From Berberis thunbergii (taxonomy: Eukaryota; Streptophyta; Magnoliopsida; Ranunculales; Berberidaceae), in the NCBI GenBank assembly GCA_003290165.1, contig QNQO01000679.1, positions 124,001 through 188,000 on the forward strand: a stretch of 64,000 nt of DNA. The letters are read 5' to 3'. The translations under genes and the position numbers were made by a program. The notes beneath the pieces are model-generated. The model worked only from the letters and a program-made list of their open reading frames with translations. It did not search any database and was not told the DNA's origin. Positions 1-11,475 of this stretch are shown in pieces; the stretch's first letter is position 1; each line of letters starts with the position of its first letter.

Positions 1-182
1 GTGCATTTTGCAATCTGTTACCAGTCAAGGCAACAACCCAAGTTTTGAAGCTTAAGTACTTCCATATGCTGTGTTTCAGTTTTCATTTTTTTTCACATTT
101 TCATTTTTTCACATTTTCCTTTTTGCAGATTGCTATTACAAGTTTTGTAAAATTCTTGTGAATGAGAGGTATTCTTTACAGT

Positions 183-470
183 GGTGAGTGCAAATGGCAG
201 CATGTGGAATGTGATCAACACAGCGCTTAGAATTTTCGTGTTTGCGCTGGTCCAAGTAGCAGTCCACCTTGCTTCTATTGCATTTTGATCAGAAAGTGCT
301 TCTTTTGGCTTCAAATGCCAATATTGGAGGCCCTACAACTGCATGTGGGATGGCATCTGTCAAAAGATGGGGTTCTCTTATTGTTCCTGCCATTCTTGCA
401 GGCATATTTGGTATTGCCTGCAACTTTTCTTGGCATTGGCTTCGGGGTCACTATACTTGAAACACATATA
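183..470 (+). pseudogene. DUF819 (YjcL-like) membrane protein, 3' remnant
   Basis: Two overlapping frames together spell the C-terminal part of a DUF819 integral membrane protein, a poorly characterised family shared by bacteria and plants. One frame reads FALVQVAVHLA just before 270. The next reads DQKVLLLASNANIGGPTTA, the family's hallmark glycine-rich segment, then GSLIVPAILAGIFGIA. A third frame continues with ATFLGIGFGVTIL near 420-460. A stop after SIAF near 283 and a further shift near 420 mean the copy cannot be translated in one frame. The upstream exons lie outside the window. Family assignment is from remembered motifs. It lies about 0.6 kb upstream of the first recognisable FRO-A exon on the same strand. 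Confidence 0.6.
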
Positions 471-1093
471 CATCAAACTTTAATTCCAGTCCCTTTGAGC
501 TTTGCTGTTCGTGTTTTGTATGATTTGTTTTCTTCTCATTCATTTAATAGAAAGGGTGGTGTCCCTTAAACCACTGCTTGCCTTGCCAAAACAAAAGGAG
601 CTGGAGAAATTTATTGAACTCATCAGATTGACCACAGCACTAAAGTAATTGCACAGACAGGATTGTGAAAGAGATGAGTATCGAAGAGCTCCTAGTCTTT
701 GTCACATCTTATTTCTTGGTTAATCGCCTCACCGTCCCATTACATCTTTATCTCAAACATGCTATTCTTTCATTCAACGGTTCTGGTGGGTGAAAGTATT
801 CTTGCTTTTTGGTACTGTAGGTGGCTTTGATCACAACATTTCTTCTTCAGTGGATGTTATGATCACATAGCAGACTATTTTGATTACAGATGTTAGGTTG
901 GTTATGCTTGGTGACTATTTTTGCAAAGCATATTAGTCGGGCTTCAAACTTTGCAACATGTCACCGTACTATGTATCAGGTTTTAGTGCAAGATATGCGA
1001 AACTTTTTGGTGATGCAATTTTCAGATGGGGCCTCTTTAGTTGTAACTCTGTACACTGTTGCAGTCCCGCCAAAAGCTACTTTTGTTCTATAG
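471..1093. other. Intergenic/intron sequence, no FRO exon 1 found
   Basis: This stretch lies between the DUF819 remnant and FRO-A exon 2. I searched all frames for the usual FRO exon 1 signature (LWIMMPT followed by STYFGTQG) and did not find it. The last bases before 1094 make a normal acceptor (TTCTATAG). FRO-A exon 1 is therefore deleted, too diverged to recognise, or elsewhere. Confidence 0.5.
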
Positions 1094-1634
1094 GGGCTAC
1101 ACTTTTGGTGTTCACTTTCCCAATGCTGTTCATGGCTGTATTAGCCTGTGTTTATCTTCATCTAGGAAAGAAGCTTGAAGACAAACACATTCAAAGGTAT
1201 GTGACATCATTTACTTTTTAATATTTTTAAGGCAATCACTGGTTCTGTGGATGGTCTTAGAACCATAATATGTAGTGGCAGGGTTTTGTTAATGCTAATA
1301 CGAAAAAAATTGAATGAATAATTACTGAATTATCTTCTCTTTGCAGCGACAAAGACAAGATAAATAGTATTTCAATGTGGAAAAGGCCGGTGCTCATAAA
1401 AGGCCCTCTAGGAGTTGTTTCTTTGATAGAGTTGACCTTCTTCACCATGTTCATGGCACTCTTAATCTGGTACTTTGCCACATATTTGCACGTTGGTTTT
1501 GCGAATATTACACCACAATCAGCTGAGGAAGACGGAGAAACAGTGTAAGAATTCGAACTCTTAAAACTAAAAACTGGACTTCATATTGTATACTCTGAAA
1601 CTGAAAAAATAGGATGATATATTGAACTTTGCAG

Positions 1635-1872
1635 TTGGGAGGCTAAACTTGAATCTGCATCACTAAGACTTGGGCTAGTTGGCAATGTATGTCTTGCATT
1701 CCTCTTCTTCCCAGTGGCTCGAGAATCGTCACTCTTGCCACTTATAGGACTTACCTCGGAATCAAGTATTAAGTATCACATTTGGCTGGGACACATAATC
1801 ATGACCCTATTCACTGCACATGGCCTGTAGTGTTTCATTCTGTACTGGGCTGCAACAGATAAGATTTCCGAG
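1635..1872 (+). pseudogene. FRO-A exon 4 (first heme helix) with in-frame TAG
   Basis: The exon starts after TTTGCAG and ends GAG|GTAACA. It reads through SSIKYHIWLGHIIMTLFTAH, which contains an H-x13-H pair typical of bis-heme ferric reductases. The TAG at 1828-1830 then falls between GL and CFILYW. FRO-B has HSLCYIVYW here without an extra codon, so the stop looks like an inserted codon rather than a substitution. Downstream the frame stays open to the donor. Confidence 0.85.
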
Positions 1873-2593
1873 GTAACAATCTTGGCTTTCATTATCATAC
1901 AGAGCTGAAAGCAACTTTCAAATATCGTTATCGATGGACCATGTCAGACCACGATTTTAAGATAAAAACTGGGATATTTCACACATATTAATGACATATA
2001 TAGTCACCATATTTTAAGATACAAATCACAATATATCGAATACATTCAGATATTTTAATACTAACTTGTACATGAAGTTGATTAGTGTTTACAACAAAGT
2101 TTCAAAAGGATTCATGCATTATAAGTTCAGAACTATACTAACGTTAGTTATAATTAGTCAATAAAACTGTCAGATAAAGTAGAGAATCTTTTCCTCCTTG
2201 TAGAATTTACATCAAAACCACTCTATCAATTGAATTTGGTTTAGTTTACCTATTTAGTTAATTAACAAGATTTACAGAGTATTTATTTATCCTCAATACT
2301 AATTAACAGTTCCGTAATTTTGTTTTTTTTAGTATATATGCTTATATTTTGCAAAATTCAGCTCCCTTACCTTCATGCATCCATGATCTTAAATGAATGT
2401 AATTCAATTTCTGTGTGACGAAAGATTTCTTGAAGAAAATTGTGTGGTTATTACTGTTAATCCATCAAACTCTTTGGTGAAAAGCAAAGGAATGGCATAA
2501 ACTCAATGATTCTTCAAAATTTAGTTACCAATTAATTCTTTCTGACACATTATTATGGAATTTGGTAAAAGTAATTAGGTATTAATGGCCTAT

Positions 2594-2688
2594 GGTGTTA
2601 TGGTCTAGTGATTAGGGTTGTGTGGGTTTATCCTCCTCGTCCTATGTTCGAGTTCCACCTATGGCATAGATTATTCTTTTTTTTTTTT
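2594..2688 (+). mobile_element. tRNA-derived SINE-like insertion in FRO-A intron 4
   Basis: A box A match (TGGTCTAGTGATTAG, from 2601) and a box B match (GTTCGAGTTCC, from about 2646) lie about 45 bp apart, as in a tRNA gene. The unit ends in a T-rich run near 2678-2688. There is no clean acceptor-stem pairing, so I read it as the head of a plant SINE rather than a working tRNA gene. Target duplications were not resolved. Confidence 0.5.
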
Positions 2689-2796
2689 GGAAAGTAGTTG
2701 AGGTTTTTAGGATCCCTGAACCTTATATTAATAAAAAAGATGATGATAAAGTTTACAATCGCTCATACGTCCACTCGTTTCATTATCTAAAAAATA

Positions 2797-3363
2797 TTAA
2801 ACTTGCTTCAAAGCTTCAACAAAGAACCTAACTAGTTTTAGATTCACCGTCTCCAGGTTAGGGAGTAACCTTGCAAAGTTTTCTACTACTAAAGTGGTTG
2901 TCTGATAGACCAGCCATAACTTTTCTTCCTCGTAATTACCAATCAATCCTTTAAGCACGCTCATGACCTGATTTATACCTAATGTGGGCCCCAAGATGTA
3001 GGAAAAGTCGTCGTAAAGAATCGAAACACAATGAATCATGATATAGAAACCATTGAATGCTAGCACTAATCTAGCATCCCTACAAGATTCTAATAAGCAT
3101 TTGCATTCTACCTGTATTATCATCATCAGTTACCTGAATTTAGGATTTGTCTTCTTGCTTCGAGAAGACCTTCGACGAACATATTCCGTGAAAGGCTGTA
3201 TTGTGGAAACTACATGTTCTTCTTCAATAATGTTTTGCCCCACCTTTGCTGCTTTCGCTTCAAGTAAGCTTTTAATTTCAGTGACCAATGCATCCCTGCC
3301 TATTCTTGCAATTTCTGAATTCAAAACATTGATGGCTTGGGGTGTTAGGCAATCCATGGGCAC
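2797..3363 (-). pseudogene. Unrecognised coding-like fragment in FRO-A intron 4
   Basis: Two abutting open stretches lie on the minus strand: 3363-3130 (77 codons) and 3126-2797 (109 codons). The first is charged and helical, with IARIGRDALVTEIKSLLEAK and a basic YVRRRSSRSKK tail. The second contains ARLVLAFNGFYIMIHC and NYEEEKLWLVYQ. A GGTAAC at their junction could be a splice donor. I do not recognise the family. Composition and length look more coding-like than the surrounding AT-rich intron, and the opposite orientation within a FRO intron suggests an inserted gene fragment, perhaps carried by a transposon. It could also be chance. Confidence 0.3.
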
Positions 3364-3431
3364 TGTGGAATCTTCCCCTGTCTTCCATCAATTATCTCTC
3401 GTCCTACTTCAGGAAGTGTCTCTCGTCCTAC

Positions 3432-3487
3432 GGCATAGGTTATTCAGTCACAAGTGCTCGGCATAGGTTATTCAGTCACAAGTGCTC
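3432..3487. repeat. Perfect 28-bp tandem duplication
   Basis: A 28-bp unit beginning GGCATAGGTTATTCAG occurs at 3432-3459 and again at 3460-3487 without mismatch. Just upstream, CTCTCGTCCTAC also occurs twice. It lies about 50 bp before the FRO-A exon 5 acceptor and looks like a recent local slippage or repair duplication. Confidence 0.9.
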
Positions 3488-3535
3488 ATTGATTCATGAT
3501 TAACTTGAAACTTTTATGGATTCCGTTGCATGCAG

Positions 3536-3763
3536 ATGCTAAAATGGGAGAAAATCAGAGTGATAAATATGGCAGGAGAGTTGTCGTTGCTCTCTGGATT
3601 AGCATTGTGGGAAGCTTGTATGCCTGCATCACGCTCCCTGGCTTATATCTCTTCATGATTGATCCCTTCTTATGATTCCTACGATCACGACAAGGTGTTC
3701 GACTACTTTCTTCTCGTGTTTTACCTTGTGAAACAGTTGAGCTTAATTTCTCCAAAAGTAAAG
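3536..3763 (+). pseudogene. FRO-A exon 5, heme segment deleted and stopped
   Basis: The exon starts after TTGCATGCAG and opens normally with MLKWEKIRV and AGELSLLSGLALW. It then jumps to LPGLYLFMIDPFL in another frame. Compared with copy B, the segment containing KMFELFYYAHHLYSLFLLFY and the second heme histidines is missing. A TGA follows IDPFL. The end (CETVELNF, donor AAAG|GTAAAA) is preserved. A protein from this exon could not hold both hemes. Confidence 0.85.
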
Positions 3764-4167
3764 GTAAAAGTTCCTACCATTATGTTGAGTACATCAATTT
3801 TCCTAGCTTACAATGGTCTAACAATGTAGTGAAAATTATGTTTCAATTCAGAATTGGATTACAGCACTTCATCAACATTCCTAGCATTTCCAAGCTACAA
3901 TGGCACCCTTTTACAGTAACTTCTAACAGTAATTTGGAGACAGATAAGATGAGCGTCGTTATCAAGAGTGAAGGAAGTTGGGCTAGAAAGCTTTATCAAG
4001 TTCTTTCTTCGCCATCATCAGTAGACCATCTTGATGTCTCTGTTGAAGGACCCTATGGACCTAGTTCAACAAATTTTCTAAGGTATGTTGTAACACAATA
4101 TTAGCGTGGTGGTGTGTTTATCAGTATGTTTTCTATACTCTAATAAATGGGAAAATTATTTGTGCAG

Positions 4168-4875
4168 GCATGAAACACTTGTTATGGTGAGTGGAGGCAG
4201 CGGTGTCACTCCTTTTATCTCTATAATTAGAGAGATTATCTTTAGGAGCGGTACAATGAACACCAAAACACCGCGAATTCTCCTAGTTTGTGCCTTCAAG
4301 AACTCATCAGACCTCACTATGTTAGATCTTATCCTACCTATTTCGGGAACCCACTCTGACATATCTCATGTAGAGTTACAAATCGAAGCATACATTACAA
4401 GAAAAAAACAAGCCACCACCAATAAGGGCGGAATTCAAACAGTATGGTTCAAACCCAGTGCATTGGACATGCCTATATCTTCCATCCTAGGTCCAAATAG
4501 CTGGCTCAGGCTCTGCGTGATTATTTGTTCCTCATTCGTCGTGTTCCTCATTCATTTAGGCATTCTAACCCGCTACTACATATATCCTATCGACCACAAC
4601 ACAGGAAAGATCTACTCTTAGTCTAAGAGATCTCTTCTAAACATGTTATTCATAGTTATTTCTATAGTCTTGACAGCTACTGCAGTTGTTCTCAAGAACA
4701 AGAACCAAAACTCAAAGGGAAGCAAAACAGATTCAAAACACAGACACGGTGACACCAACGACCTCCCCTGGCGGCTCATGGTTCTACAATGCAGATCGGG
4801 AGTTAAAGAGCATCCCTAGCCAGTACTTAGTCCAAGCAAGCAATGTGCACTTTGGCGCCCGACCTGATCTAAAGA
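4168..4875 (+). pseudogene. FRO-A exon 7 (NADPH-binding domain)
   Basis: The exon follows TTTGTGCAG. It is open for about 150 codons with LVMVSGGSGVTPFISIIRE (NADPH motif), LLVCAFKNSSDLTMLDLI and a C-terminal membrane helix around VIICSSFVVFLIHLGIL. A TAG follows KIYS at 4619-4621, where copy B reads on. A 1-nt shift near 4720 then moves the frame to KQIQN and GGSWFYNADRELKSIPSQYL. It ends at AAGA|GTAAAC. Confidence 0.85.
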
Positions 4876-5109
4876 GTAAACATTCCTCCTCCATCTCCTC
4901 CCAAGTTTAACATACCATATACCATGACTATAAACTGATCAATTTAGTGTTCATATTTTTTATGCGCAGAGATACTATTCGAGTGTGATGATTCAAGTGT
5001 TGGCGTTTTGGTTTCTGGTCCTAAGACGATGCGACATGAGGTTGAAACCATTTGTGCATCTGGCTTGGCAGACAACCTATATTTTGAGTCCGTTAGCTTC
5101 AGCTGGTGA

Positions 5110-5497
5110 TCATGTATAGTACTTGATTCGAATAAGAGATAAGTGTTGCAGTAGTAATATTGATTCCAACAAATACCAATGTACATGAATAATACATAAC
5201 TTTGTGAATCTGTTTTACCCGTCCTTCATCTGAAGCTCACTTCATCCAAACACATTTTCGAACCACTTCAAGACATCAGAATCGGATTCGATCTGTAACC
5301 CGGAATCATTAAAATGTGCTCCAATTTGAATAGATGCGAAATTGCGTATATTTCTGCAACTTCTTTGTACAAATCAAAAGGAAGTCGAATAAACATGTCT
5401 AGGTGTTAGGTTTTGTTTATTCGGTTAACAAAAATGCCTCTATATTTAATATCGATATCCTTAGCCTATAAAACTTGAAACCAAACTATTTTAATAA
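5110..5497. other. FRO-A 3' flank, no gene seen
   Basis: AT-rich sequence after the FRO-A stop (TGA 5107-5109), probably former 3' UTR and spacer. No coding motif was recognised. It ends at the left LTR of the decayed retroelement. Confidence 0.5.
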
Positions 5498-5638
5498 TGT
5501 TAATAGCAATCCGATTAGCTCAGTAATAATCAAAAGAAGAGAACATTGGAGAAAGACGATAGTTGCAATCTCTTATTCTTTATATAGGCATAGGCATAAA
5601 CCCTAACTCTAGTTCTCTGTGTAGCCCATAGTATGACA
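5498..5638 (-). repeat. LTR copy A (3' LTR) of decayed retroelement
   Basis: About 141 bp, beginning TGTTAATAGCAATCCG and ending GTATGACA. It aligns by eye with 17974-18155 and abuts a CTCCTCC tract (minus-strand polypurine tract). Insertion duplications were not found. Confidence 0.5.
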
Positions 5639-8439
5639 CTCCTCCTTGGATGCCCATCATTGTTGTCTCATTAAAACCTTGTCAGAAAACCCAAATGAAG
5701 AAAACTTAATCGAAGGAAAAAGAGTGAAACGTGTTAAGCTCTTTCAAAATGCATACAAATGCTCGATGATGAAAACACCCCCTCAAGTCATCAAATTTGA
5801 TCATAAATTCTACACTTTCCAAAATATGTTTTGAAGGTTGGAGTGAAAACACCTTTGTAGATAAATATATTGGATCTTCACATAATTGAATCTTTTGGAT
5901 GTCATATCGAATAAGAACACACGAGAAAAATGATTTGTTTCATCACCCTTACCAAAACCATATATAAAGCACTATATTCTTGGATTACAATTAAGTTCAT
6001 CCGAAATTGTAACATGTCCATCATTGTTGTCTCATTAAAACCTTGCCAAGAAAAAACTCAGTGAAAAAAAAAAAACCAAAGCTAACAAAAATTGCAATGT
6101 TCTTTAGAAACCACATATCATTGGTGCATATGACATTGCCTCACTAAAACCTTGATTGAAAAACTAAATGGGATAAAACCTATCAAAGTAAAAAGAGTAC
6201 GACGTGCTTAACTTTAATACTTATATACTTCAGGATGCTCCCCGTGCTACTATTTGAAGAGTATAGAGCATTCAAATTACATACTTCAGGGTGCTAGCAT
6301 GCTTCTGGATGCCCCACCTCATTGCAACATAACTTCACTTGGATAATTATTGCATTCAAACGAATTATCTGGAAACATGGATTGCTCAATGCGATATCAA
6401 TATACAATTCTTTCGAGGTTCATGTCGGTAGCAAAATGTGTCCTGATTTCCCTTGATGAAATGTCATTTCATAGGTAATACATATAGCTTCAAATATGTT
6501 GTTCTACAAGCTGAACTTAATTCAACTTGTTTTATATAGTGATTAACGTTTTCAGTCAAACATTCCATGAGTAAGAATCACCATAGAATCATTATATTTT
6601 CAGCAATGTAACATGAACTTGCATAATCAATTTAATAGAAGCAAGTAAATGCAACTTAAGAGTGAAACAATATCAGTAGTATTACAGAATATATGTTCTA
6701 TTATATTTCATTGTCAAGGTGCAATGTTATATCTTCCAAATATTCAAAAAATAAAATTATGATAAATCTTATAATGACAATTAACCATTATCACATAACC
6801 AATGTACTTCAGGGCTAAAGGTTGATTTACCTTTAGGTTGGTATGCCAAGTAGATTTACCAATAAATTTTTTAGGACCTTTGAGTATGTAATTTCACGTA
6901 GGGATCAATACTCTACTAATAACTTACTTGATTTATAGGTCAAGATACAACTTAATTGTAAAGTCTTTATTTCAAATTGATCCTCAAACTATTTGTTCTT
7001 TCTCAAATTCAAGCTCTCCTAGAGATTGGAAGAGATTTAACAGATGTTGCTACTATGGAAAATCCATTCAGAGATTTCATTAAATAGCTTTTAGACAATT
7101 ATTCATTCACCACAATCTTTTGGATTGCTCTAAATCTATAGTGTGCGTAATTTGGTTAAGCACGTACTATTTGCGTTCGCTTCAGGCAAAACAAATCCTT
7201 CAAAGATTTATACGTCTAACTTTCAAACATAAAATATATTTCATAATTAACCTTGAGGTTTCAACTGGAACCTTTTTACTATAAAATTGTGTGTCTACAC
7301 TTTTATCATTCATAGTTTTGAAAATTATTTTATTGGAACCTTCAAGGTTTATGTACTTTTGTATTTGTATTATAGGTCCAAATATACCAAATTTTTCAAG
7401 AGAACTCAATTCTATTTGAAATCATGTTTCATTTTAGTCGATTATTTCTTTGTCGACATTCATTACAATAACATGGTTTTATAACAATATTGTTATCATC
7501 ACATTTTTTAAACTTTAGTAGTTATTGCTAGTAGCAAATGTCATCGATGATCATTTCATTGTATTTTCATATTTCTCCTGAATATGTATATATTGAGATA
7601 TCATATTATCACTTCAAATACTTTCATAATCACTTCAAGAACGTGCAATTTCTTTAACAATAACTTCTTCTAGGGTTTCAAAGAAATTGATTTTTAGTAT
7701 ATATCATCTTCTGGAGTGTTATATAGGACTTTTGGAGCTTTGTATAAAACTTCTTCCGGAGCTTTGTATGCAACTTCTTCTAGAGATTTTACTAGGACAT
7801 GATTTTTCAATAATCCTTTGGAGTTACACCTTTGGACCTATATGTTTATTACGCTTTTGGCATACAATACGATATATTTGTTGCCATATTCGAATTTTAT
7901 CCATAGCTTACATATGTAGTTTTGTAAATTACATATATAATATCATACACTAATTTACAATTTCTTGTAAATACAATATTATCGCAAAATCACATTGAGA
8001 ATATTTATCAACTGATGGGACATAGTGGAAGTATTCCACGAAAACTCATGTAGTTCATATTTTTGCATATCATACACTAATTTACAATTTCTAGAACTGA
8101 TTGTTCTTCAGGAACGAATAATTTTTTATTCTCCCCTAAATAAAAGTTTATTTGTTACTATAATACATATTTATGCATATATCTTCAAAAGACTCAGCAA
8201 ATTTCTTCAGGAAGTTGTTGGAATTAACGGATCCTGAATAAATAGGTATGGACTATGTTATTAATAGAATGTGGGCTCTGCAGGAGCCTTCAATAATTTG
8301 TGTGGAATCAACTATGGTATACTAATATCGATAACCTTTTGCACCCAAGGCACATACCATTAGACAAATGTAGACAAAAGAGATATGTACTCAGTGACTG
8401 GACAAATCATATAAGATATTGTAAAGTGGAGTAATTGAA
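5639..8439. other. AT-rich retroelement interior, no gene
   Basis: No coding frame is recognisable. A motif of the type CATTAAAACCTTG recurs near 5670, 6032 and 6140, each followed by an A-rich block, and resembles the region between pol and the 3' LTR of some plant LTR elements. The words CTTCAGG and CTTCTTC-GGAGCTTTG recur at 6230-6310 and 7660-7790. These look like eroded internal repeats. Confidence 0.4.
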
Positions 8440-8759
8440 AATACTTCAAATGCAACATTAATTAAACAATCATTTGTATAATATGAGAATTTTACTTCAA
8501 CATATACAAAAAGAACATTCAAATACATTAAAGATGCATGGTCCATAAGCAATGTAAATAACTTTTTTTTCTTTTAAAAATGAAAAACAATTCAAATAAC
8601 TCTCCAATAAAAAATAGATAGATAAACTAGCAAAAAATAGCATTCCCTTCATTGCTCATCGTTGACTCCTGACACTCACAACATATATCCATAAATCTAA
8701 TTAAAGATATAGTTGATATCCATTCATTAACATTTTCTCATTATCGATCTTGGGTTTGA

Positions 8760-10190
8760 TAAACTTCTTTGCAATTTTCTTCATTTTCTGGTACTAGCGA
8801 CGATGAGGAAGGCTTGTCATCTTCTTCAATTGAAAATTTATCATAACAACACCCCTTGTGAAGAAAGTTGTGCAAGGCTACACAAGCTAGCACTATGATT
8901 GTGTTTTATACGGAAATAGAGGCGCAAACTAAAAAATTATAAATCGAGATTTAAAAAATAGAGGCCTTGGGTTTTCGAGGCGCAAACTAAAAAATTGAAT
9001 AACTCAGTTGGGTTTTCGAGGTCGAGACCTTGGCCGACAAAATCTTGGAGATGATATCGAACATCTCGAAATGGAGCTAAAAAATTGAGACGATTTGCAA
9101 ATCCACAATCGACTAATAAATATTTTTCTGAAGATTCACCACACATATATTTATAATATCAAATAGAAACACACACACACACAATATAAAATACAAAAAT
9201 AAATAAGTATGTTATGGGACATTAAGTTTGTTACTACTCCTTGATAAAACATCATTTAACACTTTAGAATCATGAGTTGAACCTTTCCATCCACTTAGAA
9301 CGTATACGAATTCCAAACCAATGTTACAAGCAACTAATACATTTTGTGATATTTTTTCGTATCGATCACAATAGCTAGCGACTTACGCTCTGTCACCATT
9401 GCAGATATGTGTGTGCCATCAATAGCTTCGATGCAATCCTAAAATAAATAGAAGATTTCACAACAATATAAAAAAACAAAAATAAGAACAACAATGATAG
9501 TAATAAAAAATTTAGTTTTACCTTAAAGTAAAAGTAAAATCTAACTCTCTAATATTTTAAGTGGCACTGTGAATGTAGGTATGACAATCATCTTTAGTAT
9601 TATTGCATTCAAGGTCATAACAGTTTTGCTAAAAATTTTGCTTATTGTGAAATGTGATTGCCTAATGTGTTTTCAATTTGACAATATCTAAAATTTTGAC
9701 CGACTGTGAACAAAAATGCAGCAAACATTTATTTAATATTCGTTTTCTCTCAAACAATATTGCATCATTTTAGAAACACATCAGGATACATACGATATAA
9801 CTGTTGGAGGTGTTGAAGATCCTCATTTAATAATTTATGTACATAATTGTATCCAATTCTTGTAATTGGTCGTCGGATTGGACGTTCAACACAATTGTCA
9901 TGTTATGATAATCATTAATGCATTTAGAACTTCAGTTATTGCTTATATTGCCATTATCACCAATTTCATGGTTTCATAATACATTTCATCCAATTCATCA
10001 TCCTTCATTTTATTTTCTTCATTTACTTCCTCCATATCTCTAATATTTCTTTCACCTTCTTCTTCTTCTGCATTTCTTTTTCTTGATTTATTTTCATTTT
10101 TGCTATAAATGATTTGAGACATTATAAAACCACCTAAAAAAGTAAATAGAAAAATTAGAAATGAAAACCACCTAGCTCCTTTTTGCATAT
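8760..10190 (-). pseudogene. PIF/Harbinger transposase (ORF2) relic
   Basis: From its 5' end the relic shows an N-terminal block (near 10100-9790) containing DDELDEMYYETMKLVIMAI, then poorly preserved sequence for the central DDE exon around 9400-9300. At 9146-8937 it reads KYLLVDCGFANRLNFLAPF and RDVRYHLQDF, the block that precedes the third catalytic acid. The C-terminal acidic tail is near 8830. Many shifts and stops break it. An intact homologue lies at 19089-20560 and gives the exon order. Not functional. Confidence 0.6.
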
Positions 10191-10439
10191 AGCCGAGATA
10201 AAAGTGAGGGAGCTAACAAGGAAAAAAGAAGAAGAATATTACCTAAATTGCAAATAAATCAAAATATAATATTGAAACAAAAAAGTCTTAACATTCACCA
10301 AATCTTAAATACAATATCTAACCAAAAGTCATAACTAAAACTCAAACATAAGATTAAAAAGTTAACCAAAAATTTTATGACACTCCAAAATGTTAAACAT
10401 TAAATCAAGTAAACGCACTCATTCGATATTGTAATGTAT

Positions 10440-11470
10440 CCACCCCAAGCATTCTTCAAATGACATTTTCAAGAATATGTATTTATGAACCAACGCAAGC
10501 GCTTTGTAATTGATAATAACTATTCATCTTTAGAATCTCAGTGATAGAATCCCAAATGCTATTTTTTTCCTCTACTTCCTTTTTCTCCACTTTACGATCT
10601 TTTATTTTCTCCATTAGGTCAAGTATTCCTTAAAGTTCATTGGCAATTGAATCCATGCCAATACAAACTTTATTTAGAAAATCAGCTCGAGTGATGATCT
10701 CAGTTGGGCTATTATATGTTCGATACTCGGTTCTAGTTCCTTTCTCGGAGAGAGCTTTACTATAGGAGCCTCCAAATTTGTGTCTAGGAAAGGTAATGTA
10801 GGATAATCACTAGGTGACAGAGTTTGGTATGATGTTTTGTAAACCTAATTATTATCATCAAACAAGTTCTCATTTTCTTCAACTTCATATATTCTAGCAT
10901 TGGTACCATCGTCTAATCCAAGTGCATTTTTCCAAATAGTTGCTCCATTGTAAAAAAATAATTAGCAAATCTTCGTAACTTCAGATGATCCATTGTGAAG
11001 ATTTTTCTGGGATGGGTGGGAGACTATTATAAAATTAAAAAAAATAACATATCTGTTAACATTACGAAAGTGAAAGTGATCAATATAAAATAAAATAAAA
11101 ATAAAATTGAATGAAAATAAAATATCACCTTAAAGTATTTTTCACATACTTCATTATCAACCATGAACTTCTTTGAGATTGTGCCAACCAAATTCAGAAC
11201 TATAGCGCAAAAGTTTGATATTAGTTCTTAAACCATTTCATGCGATACTGACAGTGTTTATAAGTTCTTTGACACCCAAATTTTTCATTGAGAATAGAAG
11301 TATCTTAGATTCTAATGTCTTCTTGTTTATTGTACCACTAGCATTATGCCGACCATGTTTGATGCCTTCAACAAGTAGTCGTAACAACATCTTACTCTTT
11401 TCCAAGGTCCACTGGTTATATTGTCATTTTCCTTATTTTGAATTATCCATTTGTAATGCTACTACATAAT
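10440..11470 (-). pseudogene. PIF/Harbinger ORF1 (Myb/SANT-like) relic
   Basis: Minus-strand sequence matches, block by block in reverse complement, the ORF1 region of the right arm. It includes the segment for the GLGDGTNAR motif near 10900 and the KWFK-type Myb/SANT block near 11230. It is broken by shifts, and plus-strand open frames over it (such as 11215-11469) are shadows. In intact elements this DNA-binding protein is needed together with the transposase. Confidence 0.5.
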
Positions 11471-11475
11471 TAGTT

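Larger units (their letters stand above)
1094..5109 (+). pseudogene. Ferric reductase oxidase copy A (FRO-A), degenerate
   Basis: FRO proteins are plasma-membrane flavocytochromes that move electrons from NADPH through FAD and two hemes to Fe(III) or Cu(II) chelates. Exons placed by GT-AG signals and by comparison with copy B are 1094-1196, 1347-1544, 1635-1872, 3536-3763, 3852-4082, 4168-4875 and 4970-5109. Visible hallmarks are ATLLVFTFPMLFMAVLACVY (exon 2), the heme helix YHIWLGHIIMTLFTAHG (exon 4), the FAD motif HPFTVTS and GPYGP (exon 6), the NADPH motif GGSGVTP (exon 7), and a C-terminus ending SVSFSW (exon 8). Exon 1 is absent. Lesions are a TAG at 1828-1830, a large deletion plus stop in exon 5, a small frameshifting deletion at the start of exon 6, and a TAG plus a 1-nt shift in exon 7. 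The family is certain. The pseudogene call rests on several independent lesions. Confidence 0.9.
8440..11475 (-). mobile_element. PIF/Harbinger element 1 (left arm), degenerate
   Basis: This minus-strand relic has ORF1 (Myb/SANT-like) upstream of ORF2 (DDE transposase), the usual PIF/Harbinger order. Each part is identified by comparison with the better element at 18735-23784 and with the right arm. Terminal repeats and a TTA duplication were not located, so the bounds are those of the inverted repeat. Confidence 0.6.

Noticed and set aside
890..1093. FRO-A exon 1 in the open frame before exon 2
   Set aside because: No MMPT or FGTQG signature and no membrane helix like FRO-B exon 1; the frame runs into the intron acceptor by chance.
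1824..1833. TAG in FRO-A exon 4 as programmed readthrough
   Set aside because: FRO-A also lacks exon 1, a heme segment and other frames, so recoding is not needed to explain it.
2594..2666. Functional tRNA gene
   Set aside because: Boxes A and B are present but acceptor and anticodon stems do not pair, and a T-rich tail follows; SINE fits better.
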